DNA of 61,833 nt from positions 1 to 61,833 of the forward strand of contig JAUNGG010000020.1 of the NCBI GenBank assembly GCA_030524635.1, read 5' to 3'. Under the pieces are notes generated by a model. The model worked only from the letters and a program-made list of their open reading frames with translations, was not told the origin of the DNA and made no database searches. Shown here piece after piece: positions 25,002 to 34,100 of the stretch (positions are counted from its first letter, which is position 1; the number at the start of each line of letters is the position of its first letter). This DNA is from Lachnospiraceae bacterium. GTDB taxonomy: Bacteria > Bacillota > Clostridia > Lachnospirales > Lachnospiraceae. Both the position numbers and the translations under genes were made by a program.

Positions 25002-28000
25002 TTGAACCAGAACATACAGCCGCTATCACAACAGGAAATCAAAAACACGCTGGATACTCTGCGCTTTTTAAGTGAAACGACGGATGACGATCTCTTCCTC
25101 TGGGACCTGCAGTCGGGCCGGTTTTATTTTGCTGGTCCGATTCACCAGCGATATAACCTGCCCCCGGCAACTGAAGACGGATACACGCTGCAGGATTGGA
25201 AGAGCCTTCTGTCTCCCTCGGATTTTCCTCATTTTCTGGAACATCTGACCCAGATCCAGCAGGGCGTCCAGGATTCTCTGAATGCAGAATACCGCCTGAT
25301 CGATGGGGAGGGCAATGCCGTCTGGAATATCATCCGCGGAAAAGTCTATTTAGGCCAGCCAGAACACCGCGCCCAGATGATCGGAAGGATATCCGGCGCA
25401 GTGTTTGACCTGAAGGCGGATCCTCTGACCGGCCTTCTCAATGCAGCGAAGCTGACCGAGGACATGACACAATGCCTGTCCGGCGGCAGTCAGGGGCATC
25501 TGATCATCTTTGATATTGATCATTTCAAAAATATAAATGTGAAATATGGAAGAGGCTTTGGCGACCATGTAATCAAGCTGGTTACGAAGGTTCTGGAGCA
25601 GTGCACCGATCCTTCCATGCGGATCTATCGGGTGAACGGAGACCGGTTCGCCATTAATCTGAAGTGCTGCAGCAGAACGGATACGGAAGCACTTTTTCAG
25701 GCCGTCCAGAAAAAGCTGCATCTGCCTTACACCATTTCAGCCGGCGCCATCCAGTACAGCAGCAGCTGGATTAAGGACAGCAGTATGCTGTACCAATATG
25801 CAGAGAACGCTTTGGATCGTGCCAAGCAGCAGGGCCGCAACCAGCTGGCTTTCTTCTCCTCTGACGATTATGAGAAATATGTCAGTACCATCGACTTACA
25901 GGATGAGATCCGCCAGAGCATTCAAAACAGCTTTCAGGGCTTTTCTCTCTGCTATCAGCCTCAGATCCACAGCCAGACCTATCAGCTGATCGGTGCTGAG
26001 GCACTGCTTCGATACACCTCTCCCACACGGGGAGCTATCCCTTCGGATGAACTGATCCCCCTTCTGGAGCAGACGGAGCTGATCTGTCCGGTAGGGCAAT
26101 GGGTTCTGGAAACGGCTCTGGCCCAGTGTAAGGAGTGGCGGGCGCAGTGCCCCATGTTCCATATCAGCGTTAACATCTCCTATATCCAGCTTCGGAAGAA
26201 GGGGATCTCGGAACTGGTGCTGGACCTGCTAAAGAAATATAACCTGCCTGGTAATGTGCTGACCCTTGAGATCACAGAAAGCATACAGCTCCAGGATTAC
26301 CACTATTTTAATAAGATCTTTTACCAGTGGAAACGCTCCGGAATTCAGATCTCCATTGATGATTTCGGCACCGGCTATTCCAGCTTAAGCTATTTAAAAA
26401 GCATTGAGATCAATGAAACAAAAATCGACCGCTGTTTCGTCAGCAGGATCCAGCACAGCGCCTACAACTACCGCCTGCTGAGCAATATGATCGAACTGGC
26501 CCACAGCGCCAAAATCCAGGTGTGCTGCGAAGGCGTGGAGACTGTTGACGAGCTGCTGGCCTTAAAGGAGCTGCAGCCAGATATCCTCCAGGGGTATCTG
26601 TTTGCAAAGCCGTTTGAGAAAAAGCAGTTTGAGGATACCTATCTGAATCCGCAAAGTGATGCCTATCAATCCCGCATAGAGCGGGAGGCCCATTATCAAA
26701 ACCTGAATTATAAACAGCAGAAAAAGCTGATGGAGTCTGCCGGACAGGATGAAATGGAAGCCATTATAGAGGCATTGGATGAGATCGTCTATGTCTGTGA
26801 TACAGACAGCTTTGAGCTGTATTATCTGAATCCTGCCGGACGCCGTCTCACCGGCACGTACGACTACAAGGGCTGTAAATGCTACAAGGTATTCTATGAC
26901 CGGAACAATCCTTGTGAATTTTGCTCCCGTACCTGCCAGAAGGAACAGTCCTTCTCCGTCCGCGAAATTGAAAACACCTTCCTGAAGCGTCATTTTATCC
27001 TGAAGAATAAGCTGATCCCATGGCAGGGCCACATGGCAAGACTGGGATTCGCCATCGATACCACGGAAAAAGAGCTGGCCACCCGGGGCGTCCAGGAGCA
27101 GCTGACCCTTGAGCAAACCCTGACTGCGTCTGCCAAAGTGCTGGTCGAGGAGGCTGACATGAATCAGGCCATCCAGCATGTGCTGCGCTCTGTGGGCAAA
27201 TTTTATAAAGCCGACCGTGTCTATCTGACTCAGGAAACAGCGGATGGCAGCAGCTGGCACTTCACCTACCGTTGGATGAAGGACGGACTTATTCCTCTCA
27301 ATACTGCCCCCCAGCGGATCCCCAGCGAATTCCTGCAAAGCTGGATCAAGATGGCCGGAGACGATGCCTCCATCACCATCCCCAATACGGATTCTCTGAA
27401 AAACAGCGATCCAAAGCTGTGGCATATCCTCCGTCAGCATCATATCCGCCGTCTGATTGGCGCTCCCATACAGAATGGCCAGAAGCTCCTTGGCTTCATT
27501 AACGTAGATAATCCCAGACATCGTCCCTGGGATGACTCCCATCTTCGTGCCGTGGCTGGATTCCTGGCTGACCGTCTGACCCGCAATGATACCGAAAAGC
27601 GCCTGCACGAGCTGCTTAACTGCCGGTATGAGGATATTCTCCAGAATACCCGGCTGGGACTCTGGGTCATCCGGATTGATGAGGAAAATCACCGCTATGA
27701 ACTGTTTGCCGACCGGATCATGCAGCAGATCTTGGGACTGACCGGAAATCCTGACCCGGAAACCTGCTACCAGCACTGGTACAGCCGGATCAATGACGGC
27801 TATTACCACTACGTCCACCTTGCTGTGGAAAGCATGATCCAAAGCCGCAGGATCGTACAGCTGGAATACACCTGGAATCATCCGGAAATGGGAGAGGTTA
27901 TGGTGCGCTGCCTGGGAATCCGGGTGGAGGACCGTGACGGCATGATCTGCCTGGAGGGCTACCACCGGATCATCAGTGACATGGATCGTCCCAAATCTCT

Positions 28001-29258
28001 TCCCGACAGCAGCTTCGGTGAGATGTTTGAATATAACGAACGCAAAAAGTCCATTTACTTCCACACCAGAAGGCGGCTTCTGGCCGGCGATATGGAACGA
28101 GAGGATAATTTCCCGGAATGCTGGATCCGGTCGGAGATGGTTCATCCTCATTTTATCCAGGAATTTCGTTCCATCTTCTCTCACGTTCCGGAAAAAGAAG
28201 ATCTTCAGGGCATCGAAATGCTCCTGAAGACCAAGGCTGGCTCTTATGAATGGTTTAAGATCAGGACCCGGCATCTGGGCCGGGAGCAGCAGGACGTAAA
28301 TACCATCGTGGTTCTGGTGGATCCGGCCAACCAGGAGCGTTCCATCGAGCTGGAATACATCCGAAAAAATGACTTTTATCAGGCGATCCTTTCCGAGACA
28401 GTCGCCTATGCTGAGGTTGATGTGGAAAGCGGGCATTTTAAGGCATCCGGCGGATTGTGGGAATCCTATGCGGAAGAATGCCGGAAGCAGGGAAAGACCT
28501 TCAGCCAGATCATGCAGCAATTAGAGAAGGATCTGGTACACCCGGAGCAGGCTGACTACTACTGCCAGCTTCTGGGCACGGAAACCTTGTTTTCCATGTA
28601 CCGGAACGGTCAGACTACCCGGAAATTTTCCTTCCAGCGCAGAATCCTGGGCGAATACCGCTGGGTGCAGCTGATGATCCATATTTTCCAGGAACGCTAT
28701 TCCGAAAATATGTATGCGCTGCTGTATCTGAAGGATATCGATGTGGAGAAGAAGAAGGAGCTGGCTCAGGAGATCGCCGCAAACCGCGATCCTCTGACCA
28801 ATGTGCTGAACCGCAGAACCTTTGAGTATAAGGTGATAAATCACATGACTGAGGAATCCGCTCCCTCAGGCGCACTGGTCATACTGGATCTGGATGATTT
28901 TAAATCCATTAATGATCAGTACGGCCATCTGGCAGGCGATACTGCCTTAAAAAAGCTGACAGAAATTTTAACCTCCACCTTCCGCCGCCGTGACCTGATC
29001 GGACGATTAGGCGGAGATGAATTCCTGGTATTTATCAAGGACGCCACCGACCCGGAGATCCTGGATAAACGTATGAACGAGCTGTACCAGTCCCTGCACG
29101 CGGCACAGCCCATCCCTCTGTCCTGCAGTGCGGGAATCACTATGATTACCGACGCCGGATTTTCCTATGAGGAAAGCCTGGCACAGGCAGATATGGCGCT
29201 GTACCAGAGCAAAAAACGAGGGAAGGATACCTATACTTACTTTCAGGAGGTAATATAA
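25002..29258 (+). CDS. Large multidomain cyclic-di-GMP protein (PAS, GGDEF, EAL, PAS, GAF, PAS, GGDEF)
   Basis: A soluble 1418-residue protein with an unusual order. A PAS-like region (1-130) is followed by a degenerate GGDEF domain (139-285, signature NGDRF at 212-216). The EAL phosphodiesterase domain (300-545) has E333, N391, E423, D453-D454, K474, E510 and Q530 in place. A Cys-rich PAS-like domain (about 575-690), a GAF domain (about 710-870) and PAS-like repeats follow. A C-terminal GGDEF domain has intact GGDEF (1337-1341) and an inhibitory RRRD site (1328-1331). It should both break and make cyclic-di-GMP. No membrane segment is seen. It starts at TTG with AAAGGAGGT six bases upstream. 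Confidence 0.93.
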   Translation: MNQNIQPLSQQEIKNTLDTLRFLSETTDDDLFLWDLQSGRFYFAGPIHQRYNLPPATEDGYTLQDWKSLLSPSDFPHFLEHLTQIQQGVQDSLNAEYRLIDGEGNAVWNIIRGKVYLGQPEHRAQMIGRISGAVFDLKADPLTGLLNAAKLTEDMTQCLSGGSQGHLIIFDIDHFKNINVKYGRGFGDHVIKLVTKVLEQCTDPSMRIYRVNGDRFAINLKCCSRTDTEALFQAVQKKLHLPYTISAGAIQYSSSWIKDSSMLYQYAENALDRAKQQGRNQLAFFSSDDYEKYVSTIDLQDEIRQSIQNSFQGFSLCYQPQIHSQTYQLIGAEALLRYTSPTRGAIPSDELIPLLEQTELICPVGQWVLETALAQCKEWRAQCPMFHISVNISYIQLRKKGISELVLDLLKKYNLPGNVLTLEITESIQLQDYHYFNKIFYQWKRSGIQISIDDFGTGYSSLSYLKSIEINETKIDRCFVSRIQHSAYNYRLLSNMIELAHSAKIQVCCEGVETVDELLALKELQPDILQGYLFAKPFEKKQFEDTYLNPQSDAYQSRIEREAHYQNLNYKQQKKLMESAGQDEMEAIIEALDEIVYVCDTDSFELYYLNPAGRRLTGTYDYKGCKCYKVFYDRNNPCEFCSRTCQKEQSFSVREIENTFLKRHFILKNKLIPWQGHMARLGFAIDTTEKELATRGVQEQLTLEQTLTASAKVLVEEADMNQAIQHVLRSVGKFYKADRVYLTQETADGSSWHFTYRWMKDGLIPLNTAPQRIPSEFLQSWIKMAGDDASITIPNTDSLKNSDPKLWHILRQHHIRRLIGAPIQNGQKLLGFINVDNPRHRPWDDSHLRAVAGFLADRLTRNDTEKRLHELLNCRYEDILQNTRLGLWVIRIDEENHRYELFADRIMQQILGLTGNPDPETCYQHWYSRINDGYYHYVHLAVESMIQSRRIVQLEYTWNHPEMGEVMVRCLGIRVEDRDGMICLEGYHRIISDMDRPKSLPDSSFGEMFEYNERKKSIYFHTRRRLLAGDMEREDNFPECWIRSEMVHPHFIQEFRSIFSHVPEKEDLQGIEMLLKTKAGSYEWFKIRTRHLGREQQDVNTIVVLVDPANQERSIELEYIRKNDFYQAILSETVAYAEVDVESGHFKASGGLWESYAEECRKQGKTFSQIMQQLEKDLVHPEQADYYCQLLGTETLFSMYRNGQTTRKFSFQRRILGEYRWVQLMIHIFQERYSENMYALLYLKDIDVEKKKELAQEIAANRDPLTNVLNRRTFEYKVINHMTEESAPSGALVILDLDDFKSINDQYGHLAGDTALKKLTEILTSTFRRRDLIGRLGGDEFLVFIKDATDPEILDKRMNELYQSLHAAQPIPLSCSAGITMITDAGFSYEESLAQADMALYQSKKRGKDTYTYFQEVI

Positions 29259-29261
29259 CCT

Positions 29262-30632
29262 CTATTCCAGGCTTTGCTCCATCCGGTCCTCCCGGGGCAT
29301 CTGCTGAAACAAATGCCACAGAAACAAGAAGGACGGCAGAAATACCCCGGCGAAGGCAACCGCCTGCGCTTCCTGGATGCCATACAGTCCCCGCAGCCGT
29401 GCCAGGATCAAAATTGCAGGAATGAAAATCAGTCCTCCCCGCAATAAAGAGAGGATCACTGCCCCAAGCTTCTGTCCGGTGCTCTGGTACAGCATTTCCG
29501 TCACCATCGACATAGGAAGGAATAAAAGTGCCAGGCCCTGCACCCGGAGCGCCCGGGTCCCGATGGCGATCACCTCCGGATCATTCCGAAACATGCCGAT
29601 CAGATTGCCGGACCACAAAATCAGAATCACCACGGCTGCACCGATAAAGGTCTCCGCCATAATCAATGTTACAGAAAAAGCTTTCCGCACCCGGCTGTAT
29701 TTGCCTGCGCCATAGTTGAAGCCGCTGACCGGCTGGAACCCATGCCCGATTCCCAGTGCGATGGAAAAAATAAAATGAATGATCCGGTTCACAATGCTCA
29801 TCGCTGCGATGGCAGCATCACCATAAACGGCTGCCTGTCCATTCAGAACCATGGTGGTCACGCTGCTTAAGCCCTGGCGCAGCAGGCTGGGGGAGCCTGT
29901 AGCAAGGATATCCAAGATCTGCTTCCTGTCAAAATTGACCTTGCTCCAGGAAATGCGGCTCACAGACTTTCCCCGCAGATAATTGCTCAGCAGGATACTA
30001 AAGCCCACGAGCTGGCTGAGCGCCGTTGACAATCCGGCTCCGGCGATTCCCATTCCAAAGCCAAACATCAGAATCGGGTCACCCACCATGTTAAGGATTC
30101 CTCCGGTCATCATGCCGATCATGCCCAAAGCGGCTTTTCCTTCATACCGCAGGATCTGATTCATGGTAAAGCTGGCTGTCATAAAAGGGGTTGCCGCCAA
30201 AATATAGGAAATATAAATCCGGGCGTAGACTGCAATGGTCTCCGTGCTGCCCAGAAGCCGGATCAGCGGATCCAGCAGCAGCCAGGAGACCAGCGACAGA
30301 AGAATCCCAAATCCCAGGGAACAGAAAAAACTTGTAGACGCCACTGCTGATGCCTGTTCATTTTCCTGATTTCCTAACAGCCGGGAGATGATGCTACCGG
30401 CTCCCTGGCCAAACACAAAGCCAAATGCCTGAATGATGGTCATAAAACCGAATACAACGCCGACTGCACCGCTTGCACTGGTGCCCAGCCGCCCTACAAA
30501 AGCTGTATCTGCCAGATTATAGACATTCGTAACCAGCATGGTCAGGGTGGTGGGAACGGAAAGCTGTGCAATCAGCGGCGCCACATCTGTTTTCGTCATT
30601 CTTTCATAGTGTGAAATTTTTTTCTGTTTCAT
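29262..30632 (-). CDS. MATE family efflux transporter
   Basis: A 456-residue, twelve-helix multidrug/toxin extrusion protein. Its N-terminus has the family segment PTTLTMLVTNVYNLADTAFVG and repeated MATE-type segments follow. It lies at the 3' end of the catabolic island, 85 bases after the YczE-like gene; an inverted repeat at 30675-30703 stands between them. It may export an aromatic intermediate or an unrelated toxic compound; this cannot be determined. Confidence 0.93.
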   Translation of the reverse strand: MKQKKISHYERMTKTDVAPLIAQLSVPTTLTMLVTNVYNLADTAFVGRLGTSASGAVGVVFGFMTIIQAFGFVFGQGAGSIISRLLGNQENEQASAVASTSFFCSLGFGILLSLVSWLLLDPLIRLLGSTETIAVYARIYISYILAATPFMTASFTMNQILRYEGKAALGMIGMMTGGILNMVGDPILMFGFGMGIAGAGLSTALSQLVGFSILLSNYLRGKSVSRISWSKVNFDRKQILDILATGSPSLLRQGLSSVTTMVLNGQAAVYGDAAIAAMSIVNRIIHFIFSIALGIGHGFQPVSGFNYGAGKYSRVRKAFSVTLIMAETFIGAAVVILILWSGNLIGMFRNDPEVIAIGTRALRVQGLALLFLPMSMVTEMLYQSTGQKLGAVILSLLRGGLIFIPAILILARLRGLYGIQEAQAVAFAGVFLPSFLFLWHLFQQMPREDRMEQSLE

Positions 30633-30674
30633 ATCCGTTTGATAAACGCCTCCCTCCGTTCCGTTTTATGCTTG

Positions 30675-30703
30675 TCATGATGGTTTTGGTACCTCCATCA
30701 TGA
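30675..30703. repeat. Inverted repeat upstream of the MATE gene
   Basis: TCATGATGG (30675-30683) and CCATCATGA (30695-30703) form a perfect 9-base inverted repeat around an 11-base spacer. No T-run follows on the minus strand, so an operator is more likely than a terminator. Confidence 0.5.
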
Positions 30704-30717
30704 TCATTTCTTTTTCT

Positions 30718-31362
30718 TTATTTTTGTAACAGCTGATTTCTCCACGGCCCCAGAACCTTTGTCAGATATCCCAGAATCGTTCCTACTAATACCGCTGCGA
30801 TCACAGTTCCTGCTCCCACACTTCCCAGGCCGTGGAGCGCCACAAGGCATACGATCAAGGATATGGTTACCATCGAAACATCAAATGCCACCTTTACCTT
30901 GGCAAATGGGATTCCGGTAAGCTGGGAGATAGTCTGCATCGCTCCCTCTCCTGCCAGGGGCATAATATCCGCCGGCACGTAGAAGAATAATCCAAGGGCG
31001 ATGATAAAGGTGCTGAACAGCATCATAGCCAGCCGGATCACAATATGTTCCGGTGTGGGCAAAAAGGTCATGCACCAGTTGCAGAAGGTGGTATAATATC
31101 CAAAAACGATGCCGATGATTACCTGAAGTAGGTTTTTAACCTGAAATGCCTGTCTCAGCAAAATGATCTGCAGCACCACCAGCGCCGTGTGAAACAGGAT
31201 CGTGGCCTTTCCCATTTCGATTCCCCATACGCAGGTCATGGTATAAGGGATGGAGCTTACCGGCGATACGCCCAGATTCGATTTCACGGATATGGAAACG
31301 CCAAGCGCCATAATAAATAATCCAACAAAATACATTACTAACCGCAGCTTCAAATTCTTCAT
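30718..31362 (-). CDS. YczE/YyaS/YitT-like (DUF6198) membrane protein
   Basis: A 214-residue integral membrane protein with about five hydrophobic segments. MYFVGLFIMALGVSISVKSNLGVSPVSSIPY is the YczE-type opening (first part at residues 8-20). The function of the family is not known; some members affect antibiotic production or act as transporters. The start is the ATG at 31362 with GAAGGAAG upstream. It follows ptb by 132 bases and is likely the end of the island operon. Confidence 0.8.
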   Translation of the reverse strand: MKNLKLRLVMYFVGLFIMALGVSISVKSNLGVSPVSSIPYTMTCVWGIEMGKATILFHTALVVLQIILLRQAFQVKNLLQVIIGIVFGYYTTFCNWCMTFLPTPEHIVIRLAMMLFSTFIIALGLFFYVPADIMPLAGEGAMQTISQLTGIPFAKVKVAFDVSMVTISLIVCLVALHGLGSVGAGTVIAAVLVGTILGYLTKVLGPWRNQLLQK

Positions 31363-31494
31363 GTACCCATCTTCCTTCTTTGTCCTTCTGTTCTGCTTTT
31401 CCTCAGTGATTCTCTCCCATCTGCCCCGGCGGCCGTCATTACCAGCCGGATATGATTCCGCCTGATGAGCCGCCACGATCCCCGCCGGCGGATC

Positions 31495-32412
31495 CTATGC
31501 TGGCTGATGAGCCGCCACAATTCCTGCCAGTGCGATGCAGCGCAGCTTTTCTTCCGCAGGAGCCGCACGCGATGTAAGAACGATGGGGATCCTGGCTCCG
31601 GCAACGTAGCTTGCCATGGTAACTCCTGGAAGCAGCTCCAGGCATTTTCCCAGAATATTTCCTGCATGGATATTTGGCGATACCAGCACATCGAAATCCC
31701 CGCAATACGGGCTGTCATATTTCTTGATCACAGCCCGCTCCCGGCTCATTGCCAGATCATAGGAGATGGGGCCTTCTATGCAGCAGCTTCCCATTTCTCC
31801 CCGCTCGCCCATTTCCTTCAGTGCGGCAGCATCCAGGGTCTCCGGCATATGTACATCTGCGTGCTCCTTACAGCACAGCACAGCAACTTTGGGGGATTCA
31901 TAGCCCAGACAGCCCAGGGTGCTGACCGCATTCATGATAATATCTTTCTTTTTATTTAAATCCGGATAAGCGCAGACGCCTCCGTCTGTTGTGATCAGCA
32001 GCTTATGGTAAAAAGGCAGCTGATAAAATGCCACATGGGAGATGGTGCGTCCCGTTCTCAGCCCATTTTCCTTCTTCACCACAGGACGGAACAGATCGGA
32101 AGTCTCTACCATTCCCTTCAGCAGGAAATTCGCATCTCCCTGCTTGATGATCTCCACTGCTGTTTCGGCCGGAGTCTGTCCCGTTACCGTTTTTACAATA
32201 TTAAAATCAGAAGCATTCCGCCCCCGCTCTGCAAGCAGAGAACGGATGATCTCCGGCTCACCCACCAGAATCGCATCTGCCACTCCGTGATCATATGCAT
32301 CCAGCACTGTGTCAATGGCAGAAGGAGTGCCTGCGCCTGCGACTGCCATGGTGCATTTCTTTCCCAGCGATGAGGTCATCGCCATCATTTCATTAAAATT
32401 ATGAAGTTCCAT
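31495..32412 (-). CDS. ptb: Phosphate butyryltransferase-like (phosphotransacylase)
   Basis: Converts an acyl-CoA and phosphate to acyl phosphate and CoA. The 305-residue protein belongs to the PTA/PTB family: GDANFLLKGMVETS, and further on ITTDGGVCAYPDLNKK. Its start, the ATG at 32412 with GGAGG five bases upstream, lies 22 bases after the buk stop. The pair would convert the acyl-CoA produced by IorAB into acid and ATP. The real acyl group may be butyryl, a branched or an aryl-acetyl group. Confidence 0.9.
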   Translation of the reverse strand: MELHNFNEMMAMTSSLGKKCTMAVAGAGTPSAIDTVLDAYDHGVADAILVGEPEIIRSLLAERGRNASDFNIVKTVTGQTPAETAVEIIKQGDANFLLKGMVETSDLFRPVVKKENGLRTGRTISHVAFYQLPFYHKLLITTDGGVCAYPDLNKKKDIIMNAVSTLGCLGYESPKVAVLCCKEHADVHMPETLDAAALKEMGERGEMGSCCIEGPISYDLAMSRERAVIKKYDSPYCGDFDVLVSPNIHAGNILGKCLELLPGVTMASYVAGARIPIVLTSRAAPAEEKLRCIALAGIVAAHQPA

Positions 32413-32434
32413 CTCATCCTCCTTCAGCTTTGCT

Positions 32435-33493
32435 TCAGCCCTCATACCTTTGAACCGCTTCTTCTCCTCTCATGACACGAAGTGCTCCTTCTGCCAGTGC
32501 CTGCATTTCATTTTCCCCCGGCATAATATAGACAGGGATATTCAGGAACCGGAGTCTGCACTTGATGTCCTCTGTAAGACGTTCCCAATATGCGCCGCCT
32601 CCGGTAATCATAACCCCATCCACCTTGCCGTCAGCAGCAGGCAGCAGGGAACAGATACACTTGCTGAGCTGGTAGGCCATCGCCTTCTGGTACAAAAGCG
32701 CCTCATTATTTCCGCTCTCGATCTGCTTTTCTACCTCCCGCAGGTCATTGGTTCCAAGGAGGGAAACGAAGCCGCCTTTTCCATGAAGCCATTTGATGCA
32801 GGTTTCTGCTCCGTACTCCTGCACCAGCTGCACCATGCGCTCTGAGCGCATAAAACCTGCCCGCTCTGCGGAAAATACACAGGCATCTCCCGGAACCACA
32901 TCCTCCGGATGCCCCTGCTTCCACAGGCAGATGCTGTTGCCGCCGCCGATATGGGCAACCAGGATGTTCATAGTATTAAAATCCTTCCCAAGGCTTTCTG
33001 CCAGCTTGATCCCCATGGCATGTGTATTCAGGAAATGGCACATGCTGTTGTGGGTGATTCCCTTAACACCGTAGACCTTTGCCAGAGGATTCAGCTCATC
33101 TGAGGTGATCGGATCATACACAAATGCAGGGATCCCTGCAGCCTTGGCGATTTTGGCAGCGATCACAGGGCCCAGGCTTGCCGGATGGGGCTCCAGGGGC
33201 CGGTTCAGCAGTGCATCCACCAGACGGTCGTCCACTGCCGTGGCGCCTGCATGGATCCCTGGCGGGGAGCCGCCCCGGGACATAACACAGGACAGGTCCT
33301 GAGGCCGGTATCCTACATGCTCCAAAAACTGCATCACAAGCTCATACCGGTAATCCAGCTGCTCGGTCCATACCTTGAATCTGGAAAGCTCATCCTTGGA
33401 ATGTGCAAGACTTTCCCGGGCCAGCTCCCTATCGTCCTCAAATACAGCCACCTTTGTGGAAGTCGAGCCTGGATTGATCACAAGAGTTTTCAT
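32435..33493 (-). CDS. buk: Butyrate kinase (acyl kinase)
   Basis: ASKHA-fold kinase that transfers phosphate from acyl phosphate to ADP. The 352-residue protein starts MKTLVINPGSTSTKV and has SRGGSPPGIHAG, ITHNSMCHFLNTHAMG, HIGGGNS and MITGGGAYWERL, all typical for butyrate kinases. The ATG at 33493 follows GGAGGTG. It is placed between iorB and ptb, implying that ATP is made from an acyl phosphate in this pathway. Confidence 0.93.
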   Translation of the reverse strand: MKTLVINPGSTSTKVAVFEDDRELARESLAHSKDELSRFKVWTEQLDYRYELVMQFLEHVGYRPQDLSCVMSRGGSPPGIHAGATAVDDRLVDALLNRPLEPHPASLGPVIAAKIAKAAGIPAFVYDPITSDELNPLAKVYGVKGITHNSMCHFLNTHAMGIKLAESLGKDFNTMNILVAHIGGGNSICLWKQGHPEDVVPGDACVFSAERAGFMRSERMVQLVQEYGAETCIKWLHGKGGFVSLLGTNDLREVEKQIESGNNEALLYQKAMAYQLSKCICSLLPAADGKVDGVMITGGGAYWERLTEDIKCRLRFLNIPVYIMPGENEMQALAEGALRVMRGEEAVQRYEG

Positions 33494-33513
33494 AGCAGTC
33501 ACCTCCTTCTATT

Positions 33514-34092
33514 TTAAATCAGAGTTTTTCCTAATTCCAGTGCCTTTAAATTCATTTCAATAAAATTTTTCTTCACGTTTTCCCGAATGATCTTCTCCCA
33601 GTCGATATGCTCCAGCCCCATATACTTTACGATCATACCCAGAAGGATCACATTTGCCACCTTATGATTGCCAAGCTTAGCTGCTTCTCCAGATGCATCG
33701 ATGGAAATTACTTTATCGCTTACCTTCCGCAGCTCATCAATAATATTCTCCGGGTAAGCGCTCCGGCCTGTCAATACAGACTGACAGTCGATCTTCTCGG
33801 TGCTTGTTACAATGGCGCCCTCAGGCTTCACATAATCGATCCAGCGCAGCGCCTCCATCTGTTCGAAGGAAACCAGGATATCCGCATCCTTCTCTCCGAT
33901 TACTGGTGAACATACCTTGCCCTCTGCATTGTAGCGCACATGAGAGGAAACCGTTCCTCCGCGCTGGCTCATACCGTGGATCTCACTCATTTTTACATCG
34001 CAGCCGGCTTCCAGAAGTCCTGTGGTAAGAAGCTTGGCTGCTGTGATCGTTCCCTGGCCTCCTACACCGACCAGCAGTATACTTTTCGTCAT
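33514..34092 (-). CDS. iorB: Indolepyruvate:ferredoxin oxidoreductase, beta subunit
   Basis: Gamma-type subunit of 2-oxoacid:ferredoxin oxidoreductase. The 192-residue protein contains LLVGVGGQGTITAAKLL (6-22), SEIHGMSQRGGTVSSHVR and a C-terminal segment as in IorB. The partner IorA ends eight bases upstream. Together they oxidatively decarboxylate 2-oxoacids, classically aryl pyruvates, to acyl-CoA and reduce ferredoxin. Confidence 0.94.
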   Translation of the reverse strand: MTKSILLVGVGGQGTITAAKLLTTGLLEAGCDVKMSEIHGMSQRGGTVSSHVRYNAEGKVCSPVIGEKDADILVSFEQMEALRWIDYVKPEGAIVTSTEKIDCQSVLTGRSAYPENIIDELRKVSDKVISIDASGEAAKLGNHKVANVILLGMIVKYMGLEHIDWEKIIRENVKKNFIEMNLKALELGKTLI

Positions 34093-34100
34093 GGTATCTG

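Noticed and set aside
26562..28520. A 652-codon minus-strand open frame
   Set aside because: It lies antisense to the GGDEF-EAL gene, has no recognisable domain or ribosome binding site, and is explained by the third-position bias of the real gene.
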